Origin: an archaeon
GTDB taxonomy: Archaea > Thermoproteota > Nitrososphaeria > Nitrososphaerales > Gagatemarchaeaceae
Assembly (NCBI GenBank): GCA_021819105.1
Contig: JAKASK010000004.1
Coordinates: 53,913-103,290 of the forward strand
Direction: 5' to 3'
DNA length: 49,378 bases
Positions 7,621-15,150 of this stretch are shown here, piece after piece. The stretch's first letter is position 1, and each line of letters opens with the position of its first letter. The translations under genes were made by a program, and so were the position numbers. A model generated the notes under the pieces. The model was not told the DNA's origin and did not search any database. It saw only the letters and a program-made list of their open reading frames with translations.

Positions 7621-8826
7621 GTGATAGTGGGGGTCGTCGGCAAACCTAACGTCGGGAAATCGACGTTCTTCGCAGCGGCGACCCTGAAGGACGTCCCGAT
7701 TGCTGACTATCCCTTCACCACGATAAGGCCCAACGTCGGCGTGGCTCATCTCGTCACGCAGTGCGTCTGCAGGGAGCTGGGGGTCGCTGACGCCCCGAGG
7801 AACTCGACCTGCGTGAACGGCACCAGGCTGATACCGGTGAAGCTGGTCGACGTCGCGGGGCTGGTCGAAGGCGCGTCGCAGGGGAAGGGGCTGGGCAACC
7901 AGTTCCTCGACGACCTCAGGCAGGCAGACGCGCTCATCCATGTAGTGGACGCGTCCGGATCCACCGACATGGAGGGGAGGAAGGTCCCCGCCGGGACCCA
8001 CGACCCGGCGGGAGACATAGAGATGGTCGAGAGGGAGTTCGACCTCTGGATGTTCGGGATCCTGAAGAAGGACTGGGAGAAGGCGACCAGGTCGCTCGAG
8101 CAGTCGGGGGGGAAGATAGTCGAGCATCTCTCCGAGAGGCTCTCAGGGCTTTCCGTCACATACGCTGACGTCGAGGAGGTGGTGCTCAGGCTGCGCCTGA
8201 GGACGGAGAAGCCCAGCCAGTGGACCGACGACCAGATCATGCAGTTCGTCGTCGAGACGAGGAGGCTCACGAAGCCGTCGCTCCTTGCGGCCAACAAGGC
8301 GGACCTGCCCACTTCGGGCGCGTACATCGACGGGCTGAGGAAGACAGGGAGGGAGGTGGTCCCCTGCGCCTCTGAAGCCGAGCTCCTGCTGCGCAGGGCC
8401 GCAGAGCACGGCCTGGTCGACTACTTTCCGGGGGAAGGCGGCTTCACCGTCAGGGCCGGCGCGAAGCTGAGCGCCGCACAGGCGGACGCGCTCAAGATGG
8501 TGGAAGCCAGAGTGATGAAAGCCTACGGGGGGACTGGGGTTCAGGACGCCATCAACAGGGCCTTCTTCGACCTCCTCAAGGCGGTGGTGGTCTACCCCGT
8601 GGAGGACGAGACCAAGCTCACCGACAAGGAAGGGAGGGTCCTCCCCGACGCGTTTGTGATGCGGGGGGGTTCAACCGCCCTCGACCTGGCGCGCACGGTG
8701 CACAGCGAGCTGGCAGAGACGTTCCTTTACGCCGTGGATGCAAGGACCGGGAAGCGGCTCGCTTCGGACCACGTGCTCAGGAACAGGGATGTCGTGAAGA
8801 TTGTATCAAGCGGGAAGCGGGGCTAG
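7621..8826 (+). CDS. Obg/YchF-family GTPase with TGS domain
   Basis: A 401-aa translation-associated P-loop NTPase of the archaeal/eukaryotic YchF-DRG group. Motifs are G1 G-K-P-N-V-G-K-S-T (about 7-15), the switch I region D-Y-P-F-T-T-I, G3 D-V-A-G-L-V-E-G-A, and G4 N-K-A-D (about 223-226). A TGS domain occupies the last 70-80 residues (V-V-Y-P-V-E-D onward, with A-R-T-V-H-S-E-L-A). These proteins bind ribosomes; the cellular role in archaea is not settled. The gene starts with GTG on a predicted leaderless mRNA. Its 3' end overlaps the convergent eS1 gene by 21 nt. Confidence 0.88.
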   Translation: MIVGVVGKPNVGKSTFFAAATLKDVPIADYPFTTIRPNVGVAHLVTQCVCRELGVADAPRNSTCVNGTRLIPVKLVDVAGLVEGASQGKGLGNQFLDDLRQADALIHVVDASGSTDMEGRKVPAGTHDPAGDIEMVEREFDLWMFGILKKDWEKATRSLEQSGGKIVEHLSERLSGLSVTYADVEEVVLRLRLRTEKPSQWTDDQIMQFVVETRRLTKPSLLAANKADLPTSGAYIDGLRKTGREVVPCASEAELLLRRAAEHGLVDYFPGEGGFTVRAGAKLSAAQADALKMVEARVMKAYGGTGVQDAINRAFFDLLKAVVVYPVEDETKLTDKEGRVLPDAFVMRGGSTALDLARTVHSELAETFLYAVDARTGKRLASDHVLRNRDVVKIVSSGKRG

Positions 8827-9429
8827 CTCTTCGGCCTTCCTGGGCTCGGGCCTGGCTATCAGCTTGCTCTTGCGCACCCCCACATGCCTCAGGTGGGTGA
8901 CCTTCTTCGCCTCGTTGTAGACGTCAGACGCCACCTTCTGCAGCACCAGCTCCTGGGCGAAGCCCTCGTAGTTCATGCCGGCGGCCTTCGCCCCGATGAC
9001 CTTGTCCATGATCAGCCTCAGGTCGTGCTTCTTCGAGCTGTTCATCTTCCCCTGAGAGAGCGCGGTACAGTAGACCCTCACCACGAAGCCGTCCTTGGTG
9101 GTGTAGTCGTGGATGAAGTCGGACATGGATGAACCTCTCCTGATGAGACTCCTGAGGAACTCGCGGGAGTATTCGTGCCCCTTGAAGACGGTGTAAGCCG
9201 TCTCTCCTTCGACCCGGTTGATCTGGAAGAAGAGTTTGAAGGCATAGTGCTGGGGGTCCTGCTTCAGGATGTCGTAGAGAGTGGTCTCGATGGTCCTGCC
9301 ACCGGGCTTCTGGATGTCGGTCAGGGGGACCCTTGCGATGGGGGCGTTCCCGAAGGACGGGGAAGCGGTGACCGTGACCCAGGACTTCAGCTTCCACTTG
9401 TCCCTGACCTTCGCCACTTTCTTTGGCAA
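8806..9429 (-). CDS. rps3ae: Small ribosomal subunit protein eS1 (S3Ae)
   Basis: A 207-aa 30S protein shared with eukaryotes. Features are a basic N-terminus (K-V-R-D-K-W-K-L-K-S-W), F-G-N-A-P-I-A-R-V-P, the T-L-Y-D-I-L-K stretch, R-R-G-S-S-M (about 113-118) and the conserved V-R-V-Y-C-T-A-L. The start is a TTG (9429), about 29 bp from a TTAAAAG box (9455-9461) placed at the 3' end of serS. It therefore has its own promoter although it follows serS by only 34 nt. It is 3'-overlapped by ychF on the other strand. Confidence 0.9.
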   Translation of the reverse strand: MPKKVAKVRDKWKLKSWVTVTASPSFGNAPIARVPLTDIQKPGGRTIETTLYDILKQDPQHYAFKLFFQINRVEGETAYTVFKGHEYSREFLRSLIRRGSSMSDFIHDYTTKDGFVVRVYCTALSQGKMNSSKKHDLRLIMDKVIGAKAAGMNYEGFAQELVLQKVASDVYNEAKKVTHLRHVGVRKSKLIARPEPRKAEELAPLPA

Positions 9430-9454
9430 GAGAAATCGCCCCGTTCCGACCGGG

Positions 9455-9461
9455 CTTTTAA
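9455..9461 (-). promoter_or_regulatory. TATA box for eS1
   Basis: TTAAAAG on the minus strand, about 29 bp upstream of the TTG at 9429, in the spacer just after serS. Confidence 0.45.
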
Positions 9462-9463
9462 CC

Positions 9464-10744
9464 TCAGCGCTTCTGGAGGGAGGTGATGCCCCCCATGTAG
9501 GGCACCAGCGCCTTCGGGACGGTCACTGTCCCGTCCTTCTGTTGGAAGTTTTCGATGAGGGCGACCAGGGTGCGGGTGACCACCGCGGTGGAGTTCAGGG
9601 TGTGCACGAGGGTGGTGGGGTCGCTCTGCTTCTCCCTGTATCGGATCAGCAGCCGCCTCGCCTGGAAGTCGGTGACGTTGCTTGCCGACGCCATCTCTCT
9701 GTACTTCCCCTGCCCCGGGAGCCAAGCTTCGAGGTCGTAGGTCTTTGCAGACATGAACCCGGTGTCGCCGCTGCAGAGGGCGACTACCCTGTGGGGGATC
9801 CCGAGCGACCTGTAGATCTCCTCGGCGTTCGCTATCAGTTCCTCGTGGATCCTCCAGCTCTGGTCAGGCTTGCTGAAGACCACCTGCTCCACCTTGTAGA
9901 ACTGATGGACCCGGAAGATGCCCTTGGTGTCCTTCCCGTGGGCTCCCGCTTCGACCCTGAAGCATGGGCTCAGTCCGCAGTATCTAATGGGGAGCAGCGA
10001 AGCATCTACGATCTCGTCCATGTGCATCGACACCAGAGGGTGCTCAGACGTGGCGATTAGGTGGAGGTCTTCTCCCTCTATCTTGTAGATTACGGGGCCG
10101 AAGTCTTCGAGGTTGACCACCCCCTCGTAGGCCGCCCGGTTGAGCATGAACGGGGGCTCTACTGCGGTGAACCCCTTTCCCCTTAGGAAGTCGAGGGCAA
10201 ACTGCATTATCGCGTGCTCGAGCTTCACTGCGTCCCCCTTCAGAAAGTAGAATCTGGCCCCCGCCACCTTGGCGCCCCTCTCCATGTCGACCATCCCGAG
10301 CGCGCTGAGGACGTCTATGTGGTCCCTCACTTCGAAGTCGAACTCGGTGTGGCCTCCCCAGGTCCTCAGGGTGACGCTCTCGGTCTCGTCCTTGCCGGTG
10401 GGGACGCTTTCGTGGAGGATGTTGGGGAGGGTCATCAGTATCTTGGTGAGCCTTCTGCTGCTGTCGTCCGCCTTCGCTTCGAGTTCCTTGATCTTCTGAG
10501 GGATGTCCTTGACCTCTCTCAGCTTGTCCTCGATGTTCGCCCCCCTCTTCTTCAGGCCAGCGACCTCGGCGGTGAGCTCGTTCTGCCGGTGCCTCAGCTT
10601 GTCCACCTCGGTCTTGTATCTCCTCCACTCGGAGTCGGCTCTGGCGGCCTCGTCGACCAGGGGGACCTTGTCAGCAGCGCCCCTCCTCTTCAGGCTCTCG
10701 ACGATCGTGCCGGGGTCCTCCCGTACCAGCCTGATGTCCATCAT
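9464..10744 (-). CDS. serS: Seryl-tRNA synthetase
   Basis: Class II synthetase of 426 aa that charges tRNA-Ser. The N-terminal third is a long coiled-coil arm (roughly residues 30-100) that grips the tRNA long variable arm. The catalytic domain has T-S-E-H-P-L, motif 2 in P-C-F-R-V-E-A-G followed by F-R-V-H-Q-F-Y-K-V-E, and motif 3 around M-A-S-A-S-N-V-T-D-F-Q-A-R-R. It is the ordinary bacterial/eukaryotic-like SerRS, not the rare methanogen form. The first ATG of the pair at 10744 overlaps the pcc1 stop as ATGA, which supports this start over an in-frame upstream one. Confidence 0.95.
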   Translation of the reverse strand: MMDIRLVREDPGTIVESLKRRGAADKVPLVDEAARADSEWRRYKTEVDKLRHRQNELTAEVAGLKKRGANIEDKLREVKDIPQKIKELEAKADDSSRRLTKILMTLPNILHESVPTGKDETESVTLRTWGGHTEFDFEVRDHIDVLSALGMVDMERGAKVAGARFYFLKGDAVKLEHAIMQFALDFLRGKGFTAVEPPFMLNRAAYEGVVNLEDFGPVIYKIEGEDLHLIATSEHPLVSMHMDEIVDASLLPIRYCGLSPCFRVEAGAHGKDTKGIFRVHQFYKVEQVVFSKPDQSWRIHEELIANAEEIYRSLGIPHRVVALCSGDTGFMSAKTYDLEAWLPGQGKYREMASASNVTDFQARRLLIRYREKQSDPTTLVHTLNSTAVVTRTLVALIENFQQKDGTVTVPKALVPYMGGITSLQKR

Positions 10745-11019
10745 GTCTTTCGAGCCCCTCTGGCCCGGCCAGGCTTTCGACGCGATAAAAGCCATACCTC
10801 CTGGAACAGAGCGATGTCTCTGAGGAACGCAAGGCTGGTCGACAGGGCGGTGGCCGGGGACTCGGCGCCGACCCTGATTTCAAGCCGGTTCCCTTCCCCG
10901 TTGAGCTCTATGGCCAGCCCCCGAGGACCTCCTTCGTTGTCCGGGGCGAGGACAGACTCGAGACTCTTCCGGACGCCCTGGTCGCTGCAGGCTATTTCGA
11001 GCACAGCTCCGGCCTTCAT
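10741..11019 (-). CDS. pcc1: KEOPS complex subunit Pcc1
   Basis: A 92-aa protein with the Pcc1 fold pattern: an N-terminal strand (A-V-L-E-I-A-C), a helix K-S-L-E-S-V-L-A-P-D, then L-E-I-R-V-G-A-E-S-P-A-T-A-L and a C-terminal helix S-L-A-F-L-R-D-I-A-L. Pcc1 dimerises and carries Kae1 in the KEOPS complex that makes the t6A modification of tRNA. It is embedded by 4-nt overlaps between the recJ-like gene and serS. Kae1 and Bud32 lie 2 kb away on the same strand, which supports the call. Confidence 0.75.
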   Translation of the reverse strand: MKAGAVLEIACSDQGVRKSLESVLAPDNEGGPRGLAIELNGEGNRLEIRVGAESPATALSTSLAFLRDIALFQEVWLLSRRKPGRARGARKT

Positions 11020-12422
11020 CCCGCGATCCTGGCGACAACCGCCTTCGAAAAGGCCTCCGCTCTGGAGGACTGTATCTTCGCTCCCGCTGCCATGGCGTGG
11101 CCGCCCCCTACCCCCTCGACCTCCTCTGCGGCCTCCCTCATGATCAGTCCGAGGTTGACCGAGCCGTCGTAGAGGTCCCCCACCCTCGAAGAGATCTTCA
11201 GGTCGCTCCCGCGGCTGGCCGCGCTTCCGACGACGACCTTGTCCTTGAACTCCGGCGAGCCTGCGAGTATGGAAATCACGGGACCCAGCAGCTTCTCGTC
11301 CACCACGCCTTCCCCCTTCACCAGGACGAGCTGTCCGTGCCGCTCGATCCTCGTCGGGTCAGACGTCACCCCTTCGAGCGCCTTGTTTATCCCAGATCTA
11401 TAGTCAGAGAGTGTCTTCATGGCGTCCCTGAGCGCCGCTGACCTGTCACCCAGGCAGACCGATATCCCGACGCTTGGGACCCCCATCCTTCCGCAGGAAT
11501 TCAAAAGGGTGCCGAACTCCCTGGCGTCTCTCAGGGGAGTGAAGGGGTCTTCGAACTGGAACGAGTAGACCTCGCCGAAGAGGCTGGCAAGCGCCTCGGT
11601 CGCGCCTTTCTCCGCTCCAAGGGCCCCGGCCACGACCTCGGTCAGCTTCCTCTTCTCGTCGGCGCTCAGGGACGAGATCGTCCGCCAGGCGCCGCCTTCC
11701 TTCAGCGCCAGCCCTGACTGATGCAGGACCGCCAAGACCGCGTCCTTGCTCCCGGTGAGCCCCTTCAGGTACGGAGTCGAGGTGAGGGCCACGGCTTCGT
11801 GGACGGGCCTGGTCTCCCGACCGGTGAACATCAGGTCGTTCGAGACGGTGACGAGCCCCCTCCTTTGCGCGACCTCGAGGGCTGCCCTGTTCAGCCCAGT
11901 CAGGGACCTGCCAGGACCAGAGTCCTGCCTGTCGGCGAGCGCGCCCACGACTGCAAGAAGAGAAAGGTCGCTGTTGCTCGGGTCGAGGGCGACCGCGAAG
12001 AAGTACGCCATCGTCGACGAGCACGCCTCCCTACCCCCGTCGTATCCGAAGGCCCAGGCGTTCACCACCGAGCGGTTGTCCCTGTCTCCCTCGGCGATCT
12101 CGTGATGGTCGATCACGATGTACTTCCCCCCGAGGGCCGCCTCTATCTCGGAGACCAGGGTTGAAGCGAGGTCGACGAAGATGTACAGGTCGTACCCCTG
12201 AGACGCCAGCTCGCCGACGGTCTTGGGGTCGAGGTCGGGGACTGTCCTGAGGGTCGCGTTGGCGCCCTTGCGCATGAGAGCGGAGAATATCACCGAACCG
12301 CTGCAGAGCCCGTCGGCGTCTATGTGAGTCACGACAAGGATGCGCTTTCCGCCGAAGACCGACTCCATCACCCTTGGGACTACGGTCTGGTACCTTTGCA
12401 TTAGGCCCTCCAGGTCGGCCAA
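11016..12422 (-). CDS. DHH-family phosphoesterase, archaeal RecJ/GAN-like
   Basis: A 468-aa DHH/DHHA1 protein. Motifs are T-H-I-D-A-D-G-L-C-S-G (about 32-42), F-V-D-L-A-S, I-D-H-H-E (about 97-101), V-V-G-A-L-A-D-R, and the C-terminal substrate-binding V-G-G-G-H-A-M-A-A-G. Archaeal relatives are single-strand nucleases, and one (GAN) binds the GINS-MCM replicative helicase. It begins with TTG 6 nt after a GGAGGGG Shine-Dalgarno, 15 bp downstream of uS15, and overlaps pcc1 by ATGA. Whether it acts in replication or RNA turnover is not decided by sequence. Confidence 0.82.
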   Translation of the reverse strand: MADLEGLMQRYQTVVPRVMESVFGGKRILVVTHIDADGLCSGSVIFSALMRKGANATLRTVPDLDPKTVGELASQGYDLYIFVDLASTLVSEIEAALGGKYIVIDHHEIAEGDRDNRSVVNAWAFGYDGGREACSSTMAYFFAVALDPSNSDLSLLAVVGALADRQDSGPGRSLTGLNRAALEVAQRRGLVTVSNDLMFTGRETRPVHEAVALTSTPYLKGLTGSKDAVLAVLHQSGLALKEGGAWRTISSLSADEKRKLTEVVAGALGAEKGATEALASLFGEVYSFQFEDPFTPLRDAREFGTLLNSCGRMGVPSVGISVCLGDRSAALRDAMKTLSDYRSGINKALEGVTSDPTRIERHGQLVLVKGEGVVDEKLLGPVISILAGSPEFKDKVVVGSAASRGSDLKISSRVGDLYDGSVNLGLIMREAAEEVEGVGGGHAMAAGAKIQSSRAEAFSKAVVARIAG

Positions 12423-12437
12423 CGGCGACCCCTCCGA

Positions 12438-12887
12438 TTACGCCAGCTGGGCGACGACCGCTGTGTACTTGAAGTCGCTCGGGATGAGCCCCTTTTGCTT
12501 GTAGTACTTCGACAGCCTGTAGATCTTGGCCTCGACGAGCTCCAGCGAATGGACGTTCTTCCGGTCGCTGCGGTGGGTCCCGAGGTGCTTCTGGACCCTC
12601 AGGGCCCTGTCGATGAGGTCCTGGAGGTCCTGGGGGACCTTCGGAGCCGCCTTGCCTTCTGAGAGTATCTTGCCTAGGGGCTTGCCAACGAGAGGCTTCA
12701 CCAGGGGGACGCCATAGTCGTCCCTCAGCGCCTGTCCGATCCTGCTGGGAGTGACCCCTTCCTTCGCCAGCTTCAGAGCCACGGTCCGGGCATCCTCCGG
12801 AGTGGTGGTCACCCAGCTGGGGTTGCTCTTGCTCGTCGGCCTCGTCTGGTGAGACTTGCCGTGCCTATGAGAGTGAATGCGAGCCAT
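12438..12887 (-). CDS. rps15: Small ribosomal subunit protein uS15
   Basis: A 149-aa uS15 with the archaeal/eukaryotic N-terminal extension (M-A-R-I-H-S-H-R-H-G-K-S). It is followed by the P-S-R-I-G-Q-A-L-R-D-D-Y-G motif and the core helices with H-L-G-T-H-R-S-D-R-K-N-V-H-S-L and Y-R-L-S-K-Y-Y-K. It is the first gene of the uS15-recJ-pcc1-serS operon. A TATA box at 12924-12930 predicts a leader of about 13 nt. Confidence 0.94.
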   Translation of the reverse strand: MARIHSHRHGKSHQTRPTSKSNPSWVTTTPEDARTVALKLAKEGVTPSRIGQALRDDYGVPLVKPLVGKPLGKILSEGKAAPKVPQDLQDLIDRALRVQKHLGTHRSDRKNVHSLELVEAKIYRLSKYYKQKGLIPSDFKYTAVVAQLA

Positions 12888-12923
12888 TTCGCTACCGTTC
12901 AGGCGAGTCCTTCGCGTTGTGCA

Positions 12924-12930
12924 GATAAAG
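12924..12930 (-). promoter_or_regulatory. TATA box for the uS15-recJ-pcc1-serS operon
   Basis: CTTTATC on the minus strand, centred 40 bp before the uS15 ATG. It lies just downstream of the bud32 stop. Confidence 0.45.
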
Positions 12931-12951
12931 GTTGCCCGGCTGCAGCTCGTC

Positions 12952-13590
12952 TCATGTGACTCGGGCGTATCTGCCCCGGCGCTCGATGCCCCTGAGCTGC
13001 CTCTGGACCGCCCTCGACCTCGTGGCCCCCGCGACCTCGGAGTACCCCTTCAGGAGCGCCTCCAGGGCCAGCTTGGAGACAGCCGGGTGCGCCCCGACGA
13101 GCGTCTCCTTGATCAGCCTGAGGTCGACCGCCTGGTCTTCGAGCCGGGTGGTCCGGAAGGAGAGGCCGAAGTCGATGAATACCAGCGCCCCCTTTCTTCT
13201 TACGACGTTGGCCGTGGTGAGGTCGCCGTGGACGATGCCGGCAGAATGAAGCCTGGCCACGTCCGTCCCGAATTCTCTGAAGACTTGTCGGGCCTCGTCT
13301 TCGCCCATCGAAGCTGCCTCGTCCTTCAGCCGCTCCCCTTCGACATATTCCATCACCAGGGTCGAGCGGGGGACGTCGACGTCGTAGATGTATGGCGAAG
13401 GGACCCCCGCCTGCTTCGCCTGGCGAATCATCTCCGCCTCGCGAAGGGTCCTCTGCCTCCTGATGGCGTCGTCGAGCACGGGGAGCCTGTAGGCCAGCGG
13501 CTTCCTGACCTTGTAGATCGCCCGCATCCCCTGCCATCGCCCCATCAGGATGTCGGCCTCGGCGCCCCTGTAGAGGAGCATCGGCGCCAT
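12952..13590 (-). CDS. bud32: KEOPS protein kinase/ATPase Bud32
   Basis: A 212-aa atypical small kinase of the KEOPS complex, acting as ATPase on Kae1. Seen are G-A-E-A-D-I (nucleotide loop), Y-K-V-R-K-P-L-A-Y-R (the lysine), the R-E-A-E-M-I-R-Q-A helix, V-M-E-Y-V-E-G, the catalytic loop H-G-D-L-T-T-A-N (about residues 138-145) and F-I-D-F-G-L-S. I chose the ATG at 13590. It starts 4 nt after the Kae1 stop and follows GGAGG, whereas an upstream in-frame ATG would overlap kae1. Bud32 and Kae1 are separate here, not fused as in some archaea. Confidence 0.92.
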   Translation of the reverse strand: MAPMLLYRGAEADILMGRWQGMRAIYKVRKPLAYRLPVLDDAIRRQRTLREAEMIRQAKQAGVPSPYIYDVDVPRSTLVMEYVEGERLKDEAASMGEDEARQVFREFGTDVARLHSAGIVHGDLTTANVVRRKGALVFIDFGLSFRTTRLEDQAVDLRLIKETLVGAHPAVSKLALEALLKGYSEVAGATRSRAVQRQLRGIERRGRYARVT

Positions 13591-13594
13591 TCTC

Positions 13595-14587
13595 TTAGTT
13601 CCTCCAGGCGATGTCGACACTGTCGAGCCTCCACGACTGGGTGACCTCGGACTCCGCCACCGGGACCGAGACGCCGCTCTTGTAGGCGAGCCACCCCGTC
13701 CAGGCGATCTGGGCCCCGCAGTCGCCGCTGTACTCGAGAGGGGCTGCGGCGAGCCTCGCCGAATGCCTGGCAGACATCGTGGACATCATCCGCGACAGGC
13801 GCCTGTTGGCGGCGACCCCTCCCACTATGATGACCTCCCGCTTTCCGGTGAAGGCCAGGGCCCTTTCAGTCACTTCTGTCACCATCGCGAAGGCCGTCTC
13901 CTGTATCGAATAGGAGACGTCCGAGAAGCTCTTGCCGGCGTCGAGCAGCTTCTTTGAAGCGGTCAGCAGCCCCGAGAAGGAGACGTCGTTGCCCTTCACC
14001 GAGTAGGGGAGCCGCAGATAGCTGCTGGACCCGGCGGCTGCCTCCTCTATCGCCCTCCCGCAGGGAGACGCCAGGCCGTGATGCCTCCCGAACTGGTCGA
14101 GGAGCTGGCCGAGGGTCAGGTCGAGCGACTCGCCCAGGATGCGCCAGCGGCCTCCAGCATAGGCTATGATCATGGTGTGCCCCCCGGACACGAGCAGGAC
14201 CACAGGGTCTCTCACTCCGGTGAGCATGCATCCGAGCTCGATGTGGCCCACCGCGTGGTTGACCGGGACCAGAGGCACGCCGAGCGACGAGGCCACGGTC
14301 CTGGCGACCACAGCCCCCACCCTGAGGCAGGGGCCCAGCCCGGGGCCCTTGGCGTAGGCCACCGCCGAGATGTCCCGCATACCCACTCCCGAAGCCCCCG
14401 TCGCCTCCGAGAGGACCGGCGCAGCGGACGCCAGATGGCTCAGGGAAGCCTCGAATGGGTGGATCCCGCTCCCTTCTGGGGGCTTGTATACCGACTTCGC
14501 GTTGGAGAGTATCTTCCCCTCCGAAGACACGATTGAGACGGAGAAGGTGTGGGCGGTGCTCTCCACGCCGAGGATGTAACGACTCAT
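13595..14587 (-). CDS. kae1: tRNA N6-adenosine threonylcarbamoyltransferase Kae1
   Basis: Catalytic subunit of KEOPS, which transfers threonylcarbamoyl to A37 of ANN-decoding tRNAs. The 330-aa ASKHA-fold protein begins L-G-V-E-S-T-A-H-T-F. It has G-P-G-L-G-P-C-L-R-V-G, the metal-binding N-H-A-V-G-H-I-E (about residues 110-117), L-L-V-S-G-G-H-T and V-G-G-V-A-A-N near the end. Its ATG lies 6 nt after the unknown 173-aa gene and its stop is 4 nt before bud32, so the three are one operon. Confidence 0.95.
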   Translation of the reverse strand: MSRYILGVESTAHTFSVSIVSSEGKILSNAKSVYKPPEGSGIHPFEASLSHLASAAPVLSEATGASGVGMRDISAVAYAKGPGLGPCLRVGAVVARTVASSLGVPLVPVNHAVGHIELGCMLTGVRDPVVLLVSGGHTMIIAYAGGRWRILGESLDLTLGQLLDQFGRHHGLASPCGRAIEEAAAGSSSYLRLPYSVKGNDVSFSGLLTASKKLLDAGKSFSDVSYSIQETAFAMVTEVTERALAFTGKREVIIVGGVAANRRLSRMMSTMSARHSARLAAAPLEYSGDCGAQIAWTGWLAYKSGVSVPVAESEVTQSWRLDSVDIAWRN

Positions 14588-14593
14588 TGCGGC

Positions 14594-15115
14594 CTACATC
14601 TTGCGCGTCTGGCGGTACAGGTCCCCGAGGAGGTTGATGTACGGCTTGACTTCCATCAGGAAGTCGTCGAACTTCCCCCGCTCGAACACTGTGCTCCGCT
14701 TCCCCCCGCTCACCACTATCTTTGCGGCGAGTACTATGCCTCCGCTCCTGTCCGGGTTCGCCCTGAGCTTGGGGAAGTGTATGAGGGCGCCGTACCCCAA
14801 CTTGCCCTTCCCCTTCGTGAAGACAACGTTGTAGTACATGCTGAGCGTCTTGGTGAACTGCGCGAGCTGCTTCCTCCTGCTCTCGCTCCTCTTGACATGG
14901 TCGAAGTTCTGGGATGCCAGGGCGTCTATCATCTCCTTCAGGAGCTTCATCTCGCTCACTTTTCTTGTGTACCCCGCGTACTCTATGGGCATCTGGTAGA
15001 CGCTGTTCAACACCGAGTCCCAGTCGTCCAGCACCACGAAGGAGTCAGTATCGAGGTTCATCTCGCGCTTAAGCTCGTCGGAGAGTATGTCTTCTACGGT
15101 GAGTCTCTTGGGCAC
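14594..15115 (-). CDS. Unrecognised 173-aa protein at the head of the Kae1-Bud32 operon
   Basis: I do not recognise the family. The protein is soluble, mixed alpha/beta and basic near the C-terminus. It has a helical N-terminal half (L-S-D-E-L-K-R-E-M, K-L-L-K-E-M-I-D-A-L), a Lys/Arg cluster K-R-S-E-S-R-R-K-Q, a Gly/Lys loop (T-K-G-K-G-K-L-G-Y-G) and a final helix ending in R-Q-T-R-K-M. No cysteines or membrane segments are present. The GTG at 15115 sits 28 bp from a weak TATA element (15139-15147), so the operon mRNA is probably leaderless. Linkage to kae1 suggests a role in tRNA modification or translation, but this is only guilt by association. It does not look like Cgi121. Confidence 0.7.
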   Translation of the reverse strand: MPKRLTVEDILSDELKREMNLDTDSFVVLDDWDSVLNSVYQMPIEYAGYTRKVSEMKLLKEMIDALASQNFDHVKRSESRRKQLAQFTKTLSMYYNVVFTKGKGKLGYGALIHFPKLRANPDRSGGIVLAAKIVVSGGKRSTVFERGKFDDFLMEVKPYINLLGDLYRQTRKM

Positions 15116-15138
15116 GGGGGAGCGTCGGAGGCGCTTCT

Positions 15139-15147
15139 AGTTATGGT
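15139..15147 (-). promoter_or_regulatory. Probable TATA element for the 173-aa protein-kae1-bud32 operon
   Basis: AACCATAAC on the minus strand, centred 28 bp upstream of the GTG at 15115. It is a weak match, but the position is right. Confidence 0.35.
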
Positions 15148-15150
15148 TAA

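Noticed and set aside
13834-13858. CTTTCCGGTGAAGG, similar to the beta-oxidation palindrome
   Set aside because: It lies inside kae1 coding sequence and only partly matches. The resemblance is probably chance.
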